Shown here: positions 41,401 to 60,000 of the stretch, piece by piece
Layout: each line of letters starts with the position of its first letter
Position numbering within the stretch: the first letter of the stretch is position 1
From: Liolophura sinensis
Lineage: Eukaryota; Mollusca; Polyplacophora; Chitonida; Chitonidae
Assembly: GCF_032854445.1 (NCBI RefSeq)
Contig: NC_088300.1
Coordinates: forward strand, 9,922,001 to 9,982,000
Length of the DNA: 60,000 nt
Direction of reading: 5' to 3'
Program-made: the position numbers and the translations under genes
Notes under the pieces: generated by a model
What the model was told of the DNA's origin: nothing
Databases searched by the model: none
What the model saw: only the letters and a program-made list of their open reading frames with translations

Positions 41401-41982
41401 TTTATGGTGATTACATAGACAAATCTTGCCATATTTATGATAATTTGTTGATGTTGCGTGAAGTCATTTGTTTATTTAAGACCTCTGCTGCTTTGTGGAG
41501 TAAAATGAATTAATGTCTGTAGACAAATGTACCGTGTAGAATGGAGATGCAGACGGAGATGCAGCGTTTACATTCATAAAGTCTCAGAATCTGTGAGTTG
41601 TTGAGGCGCACTTTAATGTGATTCGAGCAGCTCAAAATGATTACATCTGCAATCACCCTCACTCCAGACGTTTACTTTGAAAGTCTTTAGGATGCTACTT
41701 GCCTGCTGTCCCTTATTAGTGATGTAGAATCCTTAAAGGGATACGTTGTGAATCGACACTGATTGGCTGACAGTGTAGAGAGGATTTCCTGGGTTAAAAC
41801 TCAAAGCCTTGGTCAGGCTTCAGTAAATCTGCCATACCTAAAATTCAGTTTAGGTCATGCATAACCTGGATTGCCAATCTCTCACACCAGCCAATCAGAA
41901 TTGATTTTGTATTCCTTTAATCCAGGCTCTGTATTATAGTACATTGTAAGGCAAGTCATCATTTGAGGAATCTCGCGAAATC
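41401..41982. other. Non-coding stretch
   Basis: No gene or repeat recognised. A possible acceptor (tattatag) lies near 41939. Confidence 0.35.
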
Positions 41983-42110
41983 ATGCTGGTTTGGATGAGA
42001 CATGGTGGGGACTCTCACAAACTAAGGCGTGATTTGACAGTAGATGCTAGCTGCACCGTTGGGCTGACTGACCTGGCTATACAAGATGAATACTCAGTCT
42101 GGCAAGGACT
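41983..42110 (+). other. Candidate 5' exon or short upstream open frame
   Basis: An ATG at 41983 opens 42 codons (MLVWMRHGGDSHKLRR, then DLTVDASCTVGLTDLAIQDE, then YSVWQG) that end at a strong donor GGACT|GTAAGT (intron from 42111). The phase (2) would not continue in the AlkD-like reading frame if joined to the acceptor at 45104. It would then be a leader/upstream frame of that transcript, or part of another gene. No homology recognised. Confidence 0.25.
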
Positions 42111-42429
42111 GTAAGTCCCCCCTTTTAGCTGCGCTATAGCTTGTAAGAGCCCCTTCCCTGTCTCTTCTATATCTGAATGAACTAGCAGGAGTCCTGAAAT
42201 CTTGACTCAGCTTGTTGTGCTTACAGTGTTCCTTCAGCTTAAATTATAACATGACACTGTCCATCTGCATGGACGAAATCTTGGTGATAGGTATCCATAG
42301 CTGTAAATACATGTAGTATGGTAAATATAGTATGCTGGCTGTTTGAACAGTGGTAGGGTGGGGATTTAGGGTCTGTGGATGTATATAGCATACACTGAGA
42401 GTGATCCAGGTGTATGGACTGTTCTCATA

Positions 42430-44885
42430 GCATAGTGTCAGGGTTGATCTGCATATTTGTACTGTAGTAGCATCATGGTTTGCACAGTTGGACTGTCGTA
42501 GCATCGAGGTTGATATGCGTATTTGTACTGTAGCAGCATCATGGTTTGCGCAGTTGGACTGTCGTAGCATCGAGGTTGGTATGCGTATTTGTACTGCAGT
42601 AGCATCATGGTTTGCTCAGTTGGACTGTCGTAGCATCGAGGTTGATATGCATATTTGTACTGTAATAGCATCATGGTTTGCACAGTTGGACTGTCGTACC
42701 ATCGAGGTTGATATGCGTATTTGTACTGTAGTAGCATCATGGTTTGCGCAGTTGGACAGTGGTAGCATCAAGATTGATATGCGTATTTGTACTGTAGTAG
42801 CATCATGGTTTGCGCAGTGAGACAGTGGTAGCATCGAGGTTGGCATGCGTATTTGTACTGTAGTAGCATCATGGTTTGCTCAGTTGGACTGTCGTAGCAT
42901 CAGGGTTGATATGCGTATTTGTACTGTAGTGGCATCATGGTTTGTGCAGTTGGACAGTGGTGGCATCAAGGTTGATATGCGTATTTGTACTGTAGTAGCA
43001 TCATGGTTTGCGCAGTTGGACAGTGGTAGCATCAAGGTTGATATGCATATTTGTACTGTAGTAGCATCATGGTTTGCGCAGTTGGACTGTCGTAGCATCG
43101 AGGTTGATATGCGTATTTGTACTGTAGTGGCATCATGGTTTGTGCAGTTGGACAGTGGTAACATCAAGGTTGATATGCATATTTGTACTGTAGTATCATC
43201 ATGGTTTGCACAGTTGGACAGTGGTAGCATCAAGGTTGATATGCGTATTTGTACTGTAGTAGCATCATGGTTTACACAGTTGGACAGTGGTAGCATCGAG
43301 GTTGCTATGCGTATTTGTACTGTAATAGCATCATGGTTGGCACAGTTGGACAGTGGTAGCATCAAGGTTGATATGCATATTTGTACTGTAGTAGCATCAT
43401 GGTTTGCACAGTTGGACAGTGGTAGCATCAAGGTTGATATGCGTATTTGTACTGTAGTAGCATCATGGTTTGCACAGTTGGACTGTCATAGCATCGAGGT
43501 TGATATGCGTATTTGTACTGTAGTAGCATCATGGTTTGTGCAGTGGGACTGTCGTAGCATCAAGGTTGATATGCATATTTGTACTGTAGTAGCATCATGG
43601 TTTGCGCAGTGGGACTGTCGTAGCATCAAGGTTGATATGCGTATTTGTACTGTAGTAGCATCATGGTTTGCACAGTTGGACTGTCGTAGCATCGAGGTTG
43701 ATATGCGTATTTGTACTGTAGTGGCATCATGGTTTGTGCAGTTTGACAGTGGTAGCATCGAGGTTGATATGCGTATTTGTACTGTAGTGGCATCATGGTT
43801 TGTGCAGTTTGACAGTGGTAGCATCGAGGTTGATATGCGTATTTGTACTGTAGTAGCATCATGGTTTGCACAGTGGGACTGTCGTAGCATCGAGGTTGAT
43901 ATGCGTATTTGTACTGTAGCAGCATCATGGTTTGCTCAGTTGGACTGTCGTAGCAGCGAGGTTGATATGCGTATTAGGACTGTAGTAGCATCATGGTTTG
44001 CTCAGTTGGACTGTCGTAGCATCGAGGTTGATACGCGTATTTGTACTGTAGTAGCATCATGGTTTGCACAGTTGGACTGTCGTAGCATCGAGGTTGATAT
44101 GCATATTTGGACTGTAATAGCATCATGGTTTGCACAGTTGGACTGTCATAGCATCGAGGTTGATATGCGTATTTGTACTGTAGTAGCATAATGGTTTGCG
44201 CAGTTGGACAGTGGTAGCATCAAGGTTGATATGCATATTTGTACTGTAGTAGCATCATGGTTTGCGCAGTGGGACAGTGGTAGCATCGAGGTTGATTTGC
44301 GTATTTGTACTGTAGTAGCATCATGGTTTGCACAGTTGGACTGTCGTAGCATCAAGGTTGATATGCGTATTTGTACTGTAGTAGCATCATGGTTTGCACA
44401 GCTGGACTGTCGTAGCATCGAAGTTGGTATGCGTATTTGGACTGTAGTAGCATCATGGTTTGCACAGTGGGACTGTCGTAGCATCGAGGTTGATATGCGT
44501 ATTTGTACTGTAGTAGCATCATGGTTTGCACAGTTGGACTGTGGTAGCGTCGAGGTTGATATGCGTATTTGTACTGTAGTGGCATCATGGTTTGCACAGT
44601 TGGACAGTGGTAGCATCAAGGTTGATATGCGTATTTGTACTGTAGTATCATCATGGTTTGCGCAGTTGGACAGTGGTAGCATCAAGGTTGATATGCATAT
44701 TTGTACTGTAGTAGCATCATGGTTTGCTCAGTTGGAATGTCATAGCATCGAGGTTGATATGTGTATTTGTACTGTAGCAGCATCATGGTTTGCGCAGTTG
44801 GACAGTGGTAGCATCAAGGTTGATATGCGTATTTGGACTGCCGTAGCATCAGGGTTGATTCATGTATTTGTACTTTGGTAGCATC
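42430..44885. repeat. Minisatellite, 66-bp unit, about 37 copies
   Basis: The unit reads gtagtagcatcatggtttgc, acagttggactgtcgtagca, tcgaggttgatatgcgtatt, tgtact. Since 66 is 3 x 22 the frame is kept, giving an open frame of 448 codons (+) at 42845-44191 and others of up to 183 codons on the minus strand. The product would be repeats of RICTVVASWFAQLDCRSIEV. The unit is itself two related halves (actgtagtagcatcatggtt and actgtcgtagcatcgaggtt). Two linked variants alternate: gactgtcg...tcgagg and gacagtgg...tcaagg. There is no start context, signal peptide or non-repeat domain, so I do not call it a gene. Confidence 0.95.
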
Positions 44886-45104
44886 AAGGTGGATTTGCAT
44901 ATATGGGCTGTGATAACGTAATCCGAGGCTTGCTAAAGAGCCACTGATACACAGCAAATTGGGTACAACTGAAGAAAGATATACATATTATCTGCATCCT
45001 CATATAAAGATAACCCTTATTTTAGATCTTGAGACTGAAGTAGTGCTTGTAAGTATTAAGATTTGCTTTATGTTCAGGTGTGATTTTCGTTTTTGCCCAC
45101 TTAG

Positions 45105-45347
45105 GTGTCTACAATGCCAAAAGTGCCTAGAACCAGAAAACCTGTGAAGGCTGTAGCTGAAGTGGTGACTACTAAAGCTGTGCGTGACAAGAAAAACACC
45201 CCTGAAAAGCAGATTCTTGAAAACCTTAGAAAACGCTATGGTGATAACAGAAATGCGAAGAATGCTGTCCAGATCAAGCAGTATATGAGGGGCCAGTTTG
45301 CTTATTTTGGATTAAAAGCACCAGAAAGAAGAGCTCTGGATAAGGAG
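45105..45347 (+). CDS. AlkD-like gene, first coding exon
   Basis: Acceptor ends at 45104, ATG at 45114, donor GAG|GTATAC after 45347 (phase 0). Encodes the basic N-terminus (MPKVPRTRKPVKAVAE) and the first helices, including YMRGQFAYFGLKAPERRA, the conserved entry motif of the family. Confidence 0.9.
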
Positions 45348-46868
45348 GTATACATTGTCTAGCTGGTGGTTAGAATGTAATGAATATTTATACTTGTGTA
45401 TGTGCTTATTTCTTGTTATTTTTGCACTTTTGTTGGGAGTTTTTTTGTGCGAACCAAGAGCCAAATTAACACACCCACTCTCATGCCCAACTAAACAATG
45501 AATGAACAGTGGTTTTGTTGATTGAACACTGTCAACGATGATTGAACACTGTTCACAATTACTTCTGCACAGTTTTCTATTACATGTATTAGTATTGGAT
45601 GATATAGACAATCTGCAGATTAATTTTTCTTTGTTTTATTCAGATAGAAAAATAGAAGGGTCACTTTTAGTCAAGTGTCCCCCCCCAAAATAATGAACAT
45701 TAGGTTAATTTCCAAACATACTGATCTCCTAGTAGATCATTGCATTGTTATCATTTTTAACTGTACAGTAGATTGCTTCAGCATCATGTGACTGAGTTGT
45801 AGGTCTTGGCAGAGAGCCCACAACTAAATGTGTATGAAGTCCGGCACCTTTTGCATCTCCTGTGGCAGGAGAGCGAGAGGGAATTTCAGATGTTTGGAAT
45901 AGACTATGGAGCTAAGCACCTTAAAACCCTGATAGGTCCAGATGTGAAGACGAGTAAGGAGTCGCTGGACTGTGTCCACAGTTTGATTGTCACCCAGAGT
46001 TGGTGGGATACCGTGGATATGCTGGCCTCAAAACGTATGTCAAGCGAATGTCATGCATCATAGAACATATGAACAGTGCCATCTTCTTCTCATTTGTTAA
46101 TAATGCCAGAAAAGGCATTTAGTTGGATTCTAGCTTTGAAACAGGACTGCATAGTGAAGTATTCTTAAGTATGGTCTTTATATGGCTGAACATCTGTACT
46201 TTTGAATGAAAAATGATCGATATTGCCTCCTTTGAGTTATGAAATCAGCATCTTGTTCAACTATAAATTTACAATTCAAGCTGAAGGAAACTCTCTGAAA
46301 GCAGAACACGTTGTTTTTCTTGTAGTTGTCGGAGGACTTGTTGCAGCTCACCCTAAAGCCCTTGTCCCCGTCATGGATGAGTGGATCACAGATGAGAATA
46401 TGTGGACCAGACGGTCAGCTATCTTACATCAGCTTAGCTATAATGAAAACACAGACAAGGACAGGCTCTTCCGGTCAGTGAGCAGGCCCATTCTTAGTAA
46501 ACTCAAGTGTTTGCAAGCAGTTTTAGGTATTTATATTTGTTTATTAATTGGGAAAAATAAAATCAAGCAAAATGTGCGTTTTGTAATACTAGTATGGTTA
46601 TGATATAGGAAGACTGGCTACGTGTGATTCTCAGTGTCGTCAAATTAAGCGCATTCTTTTGTTCATACATCAAAGTTTATGGCCTGTTTTGGTTTTCAGG
46701 TATTGTTTACTGTGTTGCCACGAAAAAGAGTTCTTCATACAGAAAGCCATCGGCTGGGCCCTAAGGAATTTTTTTCGGTACAACCCTGCTGCAGTGAAGA
46801 CATTTGTCAACGCTAACAAGGAAAAGCTGGCACCTTTGAGTGTGAAAGAAGCTTTGAAGCATGCCTGA
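45105..46868 (+). CDS. AlkD-like DNA alkylation repair protein (4 exons)
   Basis: Coding exons 45114-45347, 45803-46034, 46326-46473 and 46700-46868 give 783 nt and 260 residues. All introns are GT-AG, with phases 0, 1 and 2. The family (AlkD/AlkC-type HEAT-repeat DNA glycosylases) removes alkylated bases without base flipping. Visible hallmarks are WWDTVD (residues 145-150, the Trp/Asp pair of the AlkD active cleft), MWTRRSAIL (181-189, the DNA-contacting Arg) and EKEFFIQKAIGWALRN (213-228). The N-terminal ~35 residues are Lys/Arg-rich and may be a nuclear signal. Bacterial AlkD is about 237 residues, so the length fits. I chose ATG 45114 because it is the first ATG after an acceptor (tttttgcccacttag, 45104), implying an untranslated upstream exon. 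The 66-bp array lies directly upstream and MTHFD1 converges from the right. Vertebrates appear to lack this family. The animal protein's substrate is unknown. Confidence 0.93.
45803..46034 (+). CDS. AlkD-like gene, coding exon 2
   Basis: Acceptor gagttgtag, 232 nt, donor AAAC|GTATGT (phase 1). Encodes LLHLLWQESEREFQMFGI and the active-site segment LIVTQSWWDTVDMLASK. Confidence 0.93.
46326..46473 (+). CDS. AlkD-like gene, coding exon 3
   Basis: Acceptor tttttcttgtag, 148 nt, donor TTCCG|GTCAGT (phase 2). Encodes LVGGLVAAHPKALVPVMDEW and ENMWTRRSAILHQLSY. Confidence 0.93.
46700..46868 (+). CDS. AlkD-like gene, last coding exon
   Basis: Acceptor tggttttcag, 169 nt to the TGA at 46866-46868. 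Encodes HEKEFFIQKAIGWALRNF and the C-terminal helix LSVKEALKHA. No canonical AATAAA is evident in the next 250 bases. AATATA-like words near 47018 are possible weak poly(A) signals. Confidence 0.93.
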
Positions 46869-47216
46869 CGGAAAACAGAAAAATATTGTACAACATTTTG
46901 AAAAAGAAATTTGATACATTTGTAACACTTTTTATAGCTATACATGGGTGTACAAAATTCTGCTCAAACTTGTTGGCATTTTATGTATTTTTCATGTTAT
47001 CATCTTACGTGTACAAAATATACATTATTACATTTTTAAAATTCTCTCAGTTAATTAATACCTGTTAATGTCCGATTTGATACTGATAGCATTAATCAGC
47101 TGGTTTGTGCAAAGGAGATGAAAAATACAGTAAGATGTCTACTTGTGAGAGAACGGTCCTAAGTTCACAGTTCTGCAAGACTGAAGCCTCATGTCCAACA
47201 CATCAGAGGTACAGAC
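46869..47216. other. 3' region of the AlkD-like gene
   Basis: AT-rich, probably 3' untranslated sequence; nothing else recognised. Confidence 0.5.
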
Positions 47217-47490
47217 CTATTTTCATTCTATTTATTTGATTGTTGTTTAAAACCGTATTCAAGAATTGTTAACATGCAGTAGTTGTGAGTTTTATGGGTG
47301 GTGGAATCCTGAATGCTTGAAGTAAACCACCAACCTTTGGTGAGTTCCTGGCAAACTTACCCATGTGTGACGAGTGATATTGCTGGGAGGGAAGTGGCCT
47401 GTAAGTACAGCAATGAAATCCGGAAAATTGTCAGTCCAAGACTGGAATTGAACCCAAGTCTTGTGTGACCAGGTTATTGAAACTTTAGTT
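47217..47490 (-). mobile_element. Diverged SINE with tRNA-like head
   Basis: Minus-strand element. The tail (ctatttatttgattgttgtt, then accgtattcaagaatt) resembles SINE family 1. The far end holds a good B box on the minus strand (GGGTTCAATTCC, about 47446-47457). The middle differs from the other family 1 copies, so this is either an old copy or a related subfamily. Confidence 0.65.
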
Positions 47491-47875
47491 GATTGTTGTT
47501 TAATTCTGTACTTAAAAAACTTTCATTGGTGGTCAGTATTATGGGTGGAAGAAACTGATAATTATTCATGTTTTACCCCGTACTCAAGAATATTTCACTG
47601 GGAGAAACTGGTAAAATGCTGACTTACTTTCCTACGTGTGACATTTAGATATGCACACTATATTGGTAGAAAACAAACACTCCTCAACGAATCAAAGGCT
47701 GCCAAAATTACCACATGGGACTTGTTCATTACTTAATGTCACCAAGGCCCTACCGTCAGTGAGAGGTGCCTTTCTTAATACATGTCCAAGGCCAGGTTTG
47801 AACCTGCACCTTGTGTGTCCTAGGGATTGAAATGCAAAACCCTGAAACACACGGCAATCGCCCACTCCCTGGCAT
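47491..47875 (-). mobile_element. Second diverged SINE, composite, tRNA-like head
   Basis: Starts with a second tail (gttgattgttgtttaattct), then has another inserted tail block (tactcaagaatatttcactg at about 47581-47600). It ends with a strong minus-strand B box (GGTTTGAACCTG on the plus strand, 47792-47803) and an A-box-like stretch. It looks like one SINE landed inside another. Confidence 0.6.
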
Positions 47876-48183
47876 GCTTTACTGCTAATCACCAAGTGAA
47901 GGATCTAAGTCTTTTCAGTTCTTTGATCTGACAAGATTTGAGGCAGGCCTCTGGCACATGCTTACCAACATTCGTATGGTGTGTCACCTTTTCATTGGTT
48001 TCTCAAATCCCTTAGTGCCTTACCTATCATACTGGTTTATAATGCATTTGTTTTACATATTGACTGATGCATGACCAAATCCACAGAGCCAATCCAGTCA
48101 AATTTTTAGACTAGACAACAACGCTTAGCGTTGGGTAGTAAAAATTGAAATTTTGACCTGTCAAAAAATGGTACTTGTTAATG
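47876..48183. other. Intergenic, nothing recognised
   Basis: Contains a short perfect hairpin caacgcttagcgttg (about 48119-48133). Otherwise nothing recognised. Confidence 0.4.
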
Positions 48184-48416
48184 TCTCGCTTGGCACTCAG
48201 CACTGAGACTTTAGAGCAAGGAACCATGACTCATTGACCAGGTGTGAGTGGGTGGGGTGTCAGGTCTGGTGTCTTCGGCATGTTACTTTAGTGACGGCAG
48301 CACTTTGGCAGCATGGGCTGGCTTTGCCAGAGGGCGACAAAGAATATGTACAGACACCTAATGACTCCTTCTCGTCACATGAAAAATTGTTATGTGCGAC
48401 ATTAAACCCCAAGCCC
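48184..48416 (+). mobile_element. SINE family 2, headless, sense copy
   Basis: Reads as the reverse complement of the 5462 and 23992 copies: cttggcactcagc, then tgggtggggtgtcaggtctg, gtgtcttcggcatg, and the tail block aaaaattgttatgtgcgaca, ttaaaccccaag. The head is missing. Confidence 0.72.
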
Positions 48417-48578
48417 ATTACATGTCAAATCATAACAGCATTCTGAACTCAGTTTGAAATTTATTTGAAATCATTTCTGGATAGACTGACAGAAAAAACA
48501 CTTCTGTACTGACATTTATTTTTCAGGGACATTTACCGTTTACTATACCAAGGTAATACATGTACATATCCTTAGATG

Positions 48579-49131
48579 CTATTTATGAAGTACCTTGGCT
48601 GTTGGGTATACTTGTACACTGAAGGTACCACTATAAACCTGGGCCCAGTCATTCAAAAGTGTGTTACCTGTGTTAACTATAGTCTGGACTAAAATGCCAT
48701 TAGTTTTGTATTAGGCTGATATTTATGAAGTACCTTGGCTGTTGGGTATACTTGTACACTGAAGGTACCACTATAAACCTGGGCCCAGTCATTCAAAGTG
48801 CATTACTGGTATTAACTATAGTCTGGACTAAAATGCCATTAGTTTTGTATTAGGCTGATATTTATGAACTACCTTGGCTGTTGTTATACTTGTACATTGA
48901 AGGTACCACTATAAACCTGGGCCCAGTCATTCAAAAGTGTGTTACCTGTATTAACTATAGTCTGGACTAAAATGCCATTAGTTTTGTATTAGGCTGATAT
49001 TTATGAACTACCTTGGCTGTTGTTATACTTGTACATTGAAGGTACCACTATAAACCTGGGCCCAGTCATTCAAAAGTGTGTTACCTGTATTAACAATTGT
49101 CTGGACGAAAATGCCATTAGTTTTGTATTAG
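48579..49131. repeat. Tandem repeat, 139-140-bp unit, 4 copies
   Basis: The word atttatgaa recurs at 48581, 48721, 48860 and 48999. The unit includes taccttggctgttg, acttgtaca, gaaggtaccactataaacct, gggcccagtcattcaaa and aatgccattagttttgtatt. Copies 3 and 4 share tttatgaactac and a 1-2 base difference after gttgtt, so they are the youngest pair. Confidence 0.95.
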
Positions 49132-50064
49132 GCCAGGACTGGCCTACCTTAACTTTTAATACACTTTTGAACAACCGAACCCTGTACATTATAGTTAATT
49201 GCATTACAATAGGAAGCTGTTCATGGATGATGTTGATCACTGGTAACTATGGAACTGACAAACTCCTCACATAGTATTTAGCAATCGCGTACAGTTCCAG
49301 TACTTCATATTTCAGACATGGTTCATGATCAACCAAATACATATTAAAATGTATGGCATATAAAAGAAAAAGGGTTTTTAAAAAAAAAAACATGATAAAA
49401 TACAATATGCAAAGTGCTAACCCCTAAGACCGGACCCCCAAATATTTGGAAATTTGCATAACTACATAAATCATTGCATTTTTGCAGACAGATTTTCTTC
49501 TATTCCTGCCAACCTCCTACCCCGAGTACTTGAACTACTTGGAGAGGCTTTTTTTACCATGCTTCATTTCAGAGATAATTCAAAGGGAGGACAGGAATAA
49601 CTGTAACCAGACACATAAAAATGTCACATTTAGATCAAGTTTAAGTTGAGGATTGTCCATCCATTAGTTTTGTGGCATGGTACAGACAGACACAGATGAC
49701 TACGGCAATACCTTACAGCCTTAAAGGCTGTGAAGTAAAAACAAGAAATGTATCAATACTTAAAATGTCCCCACAATGACAAACAGCACCATCAGCTCCC
49801 CCCGCCACACACACCCTTTCCCAAAACAAATACTGTTGTAAGAGAATGACATGAGGTCATTCATAAAGGGGATAAGCTTAATTTGACAGAGGAAGTTCAA
49901 TAGCATGAACACATATATTTGTATGTTTATGTAAATTAACAAGATTAATGAGCCTTTAAATGTCATTCCAAATAAGTCTATTGTACATGGCAAAACAACA
50001 CTCAAATTTTAACACTTATGTCAGGTAATAATTTTTTTGTTCTGTGCTAAGCAGTAGATTCCTT
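49132..50064. other. Intergenic stretch beyond the MTHFD1 3' end
   Basis: AT-rich with A runs near 49378-49391. No gene recognised. Confidence 0.4.
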
Positions 50065-50070
50065 TTTATT
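50065..50070 (-). terminator. Candidate MTHFD1 polyadenylation signal
   Basis: TTTATT on the plus strand is AATAAA on the minus strand, about 263 bases after the MTHFD1 stop codon. It is the nearest canonical hexamer I noticed downstream of the stop. Confidence 0.4.
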
Positions 50071-50332
50071 GCAAATTATCTTTTGCACTTCATACAGTGA
50101 CAAGTGTTGAATTTTAACACTGAAAACAGTTCTTACACTGCCATTATGCAAAAAAAAAAATACTTTAAAACCATCTCTTTGTGTTATAGAGATACATTCA
50201 AACAAAAAAAACACAACAATTATTCTGTTTCCCTACAACAAAAACATTATGGAATTCAAAGAAATATGCATATGAAAGAGCACTGCAGGACATATGGTGT
50301 TTCATAGATTTACGATAGATTTGGTCTTCTCA

Positions 50333-60000
<9,668 letters not shown>

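Noticed and set aside
42845-44191. 448-codon open frame (+) as a repetitive protein gene
   Set aside because: It is the in-phase reading of the 66-bp array; minus frames are open too, there is no non-repeat domain or signal peptide, and the end is just a unit with one base changed.
42430-44885. CRISPR-like array of regular repeats
   Set aside because: There are no unique spacers, the whole unit repeats, and the genome is eukaryotic.
48119-48133. Perfect hairpin caacgcttagcgttg as a regulatory element
   Set aside because: Too short and isolated to support a role; such palindromes occur by chance in 60 kb.

Overview
The window is nuclear DNA of an invertebrate animal, most likely a lophotrochozoan (mollusc, possibly brachiopod). 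The DNA is AT-rich and gene-poor. It has intron-split genes with GT-AG junctions, tRNA-headed SINEs of a type I associate with mollusc-like genomes (from memory, not checked), decayed non-LTR and Ty3-type retroelements, and many long minisatellites. There are no bacterial operons, ribosome binding sites or CRISPR arrays.

Two genes are certain and they converge. (1) At 45114-46868 (+), four exons encode a 260-residue AlkD-like DNA alkylation repair protein (HEAT-repeat DNA glycosylase family). (2) From 60000 down to 50333 (-), fourteen exons encode the last ~594 residues of C1-tetrahydrofolate synthase (MTHFD1), covering nearly the whole formate-tetrahydrofolate ligase domain. The dehydrogenase/cyclohydrolase half lies beyond the right edge. 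All splice junctions and phases fit. Three exons carry four single-base length errors relative to the conserved frame, best explained as consensus sequence errors.

Region by region: 1-41 kb has no identifiable gene. It holds SINE copies (two families), minisatellites (50-bp unit at 3.3-4.1 kb, 79-bp unit at 18.8-19.5 kb, 43-bp unit at 32.8-33.6 kb), a Ty3/gypsy pol relic (13.9-15.0 kb, -), a non-LTR reverse transcriptase relic split by the 43-bp array (32.4-33.8 kb, +), and a few weak exon candidates on the minus strand. A CCAAT/E2F-rich stretch at 41.2-41.4 kb looks like a promoter, possibly bidirectional. From 42.4 to 44.9 kb runs a 66-bp minisatellite just upstream of the AlkD-like coding exons. 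The 3.5 kb between the two gene ends holds diverged SINEs and a 139-bp tandem repeat. The MTHFD1 introns hold two SINEs, a 19-bp minisatellite of about 50 units, a 74-bp direct repeat, and a 99-bp tandem array that copies the end of one coding exon.

The two genes are not an evident functional pair: one repairs alkylated DNA bases, the other feeds one-carbon units into purine, thymidylate and methionine synthesis. The most unusual structures are the in-frame 99-bp exon-tail duplication in MTHFD1, the minisatellite that appears to have grown out of a reverse transcriptase gene, and the 66-bp array that is itself a dimer of related half-units.
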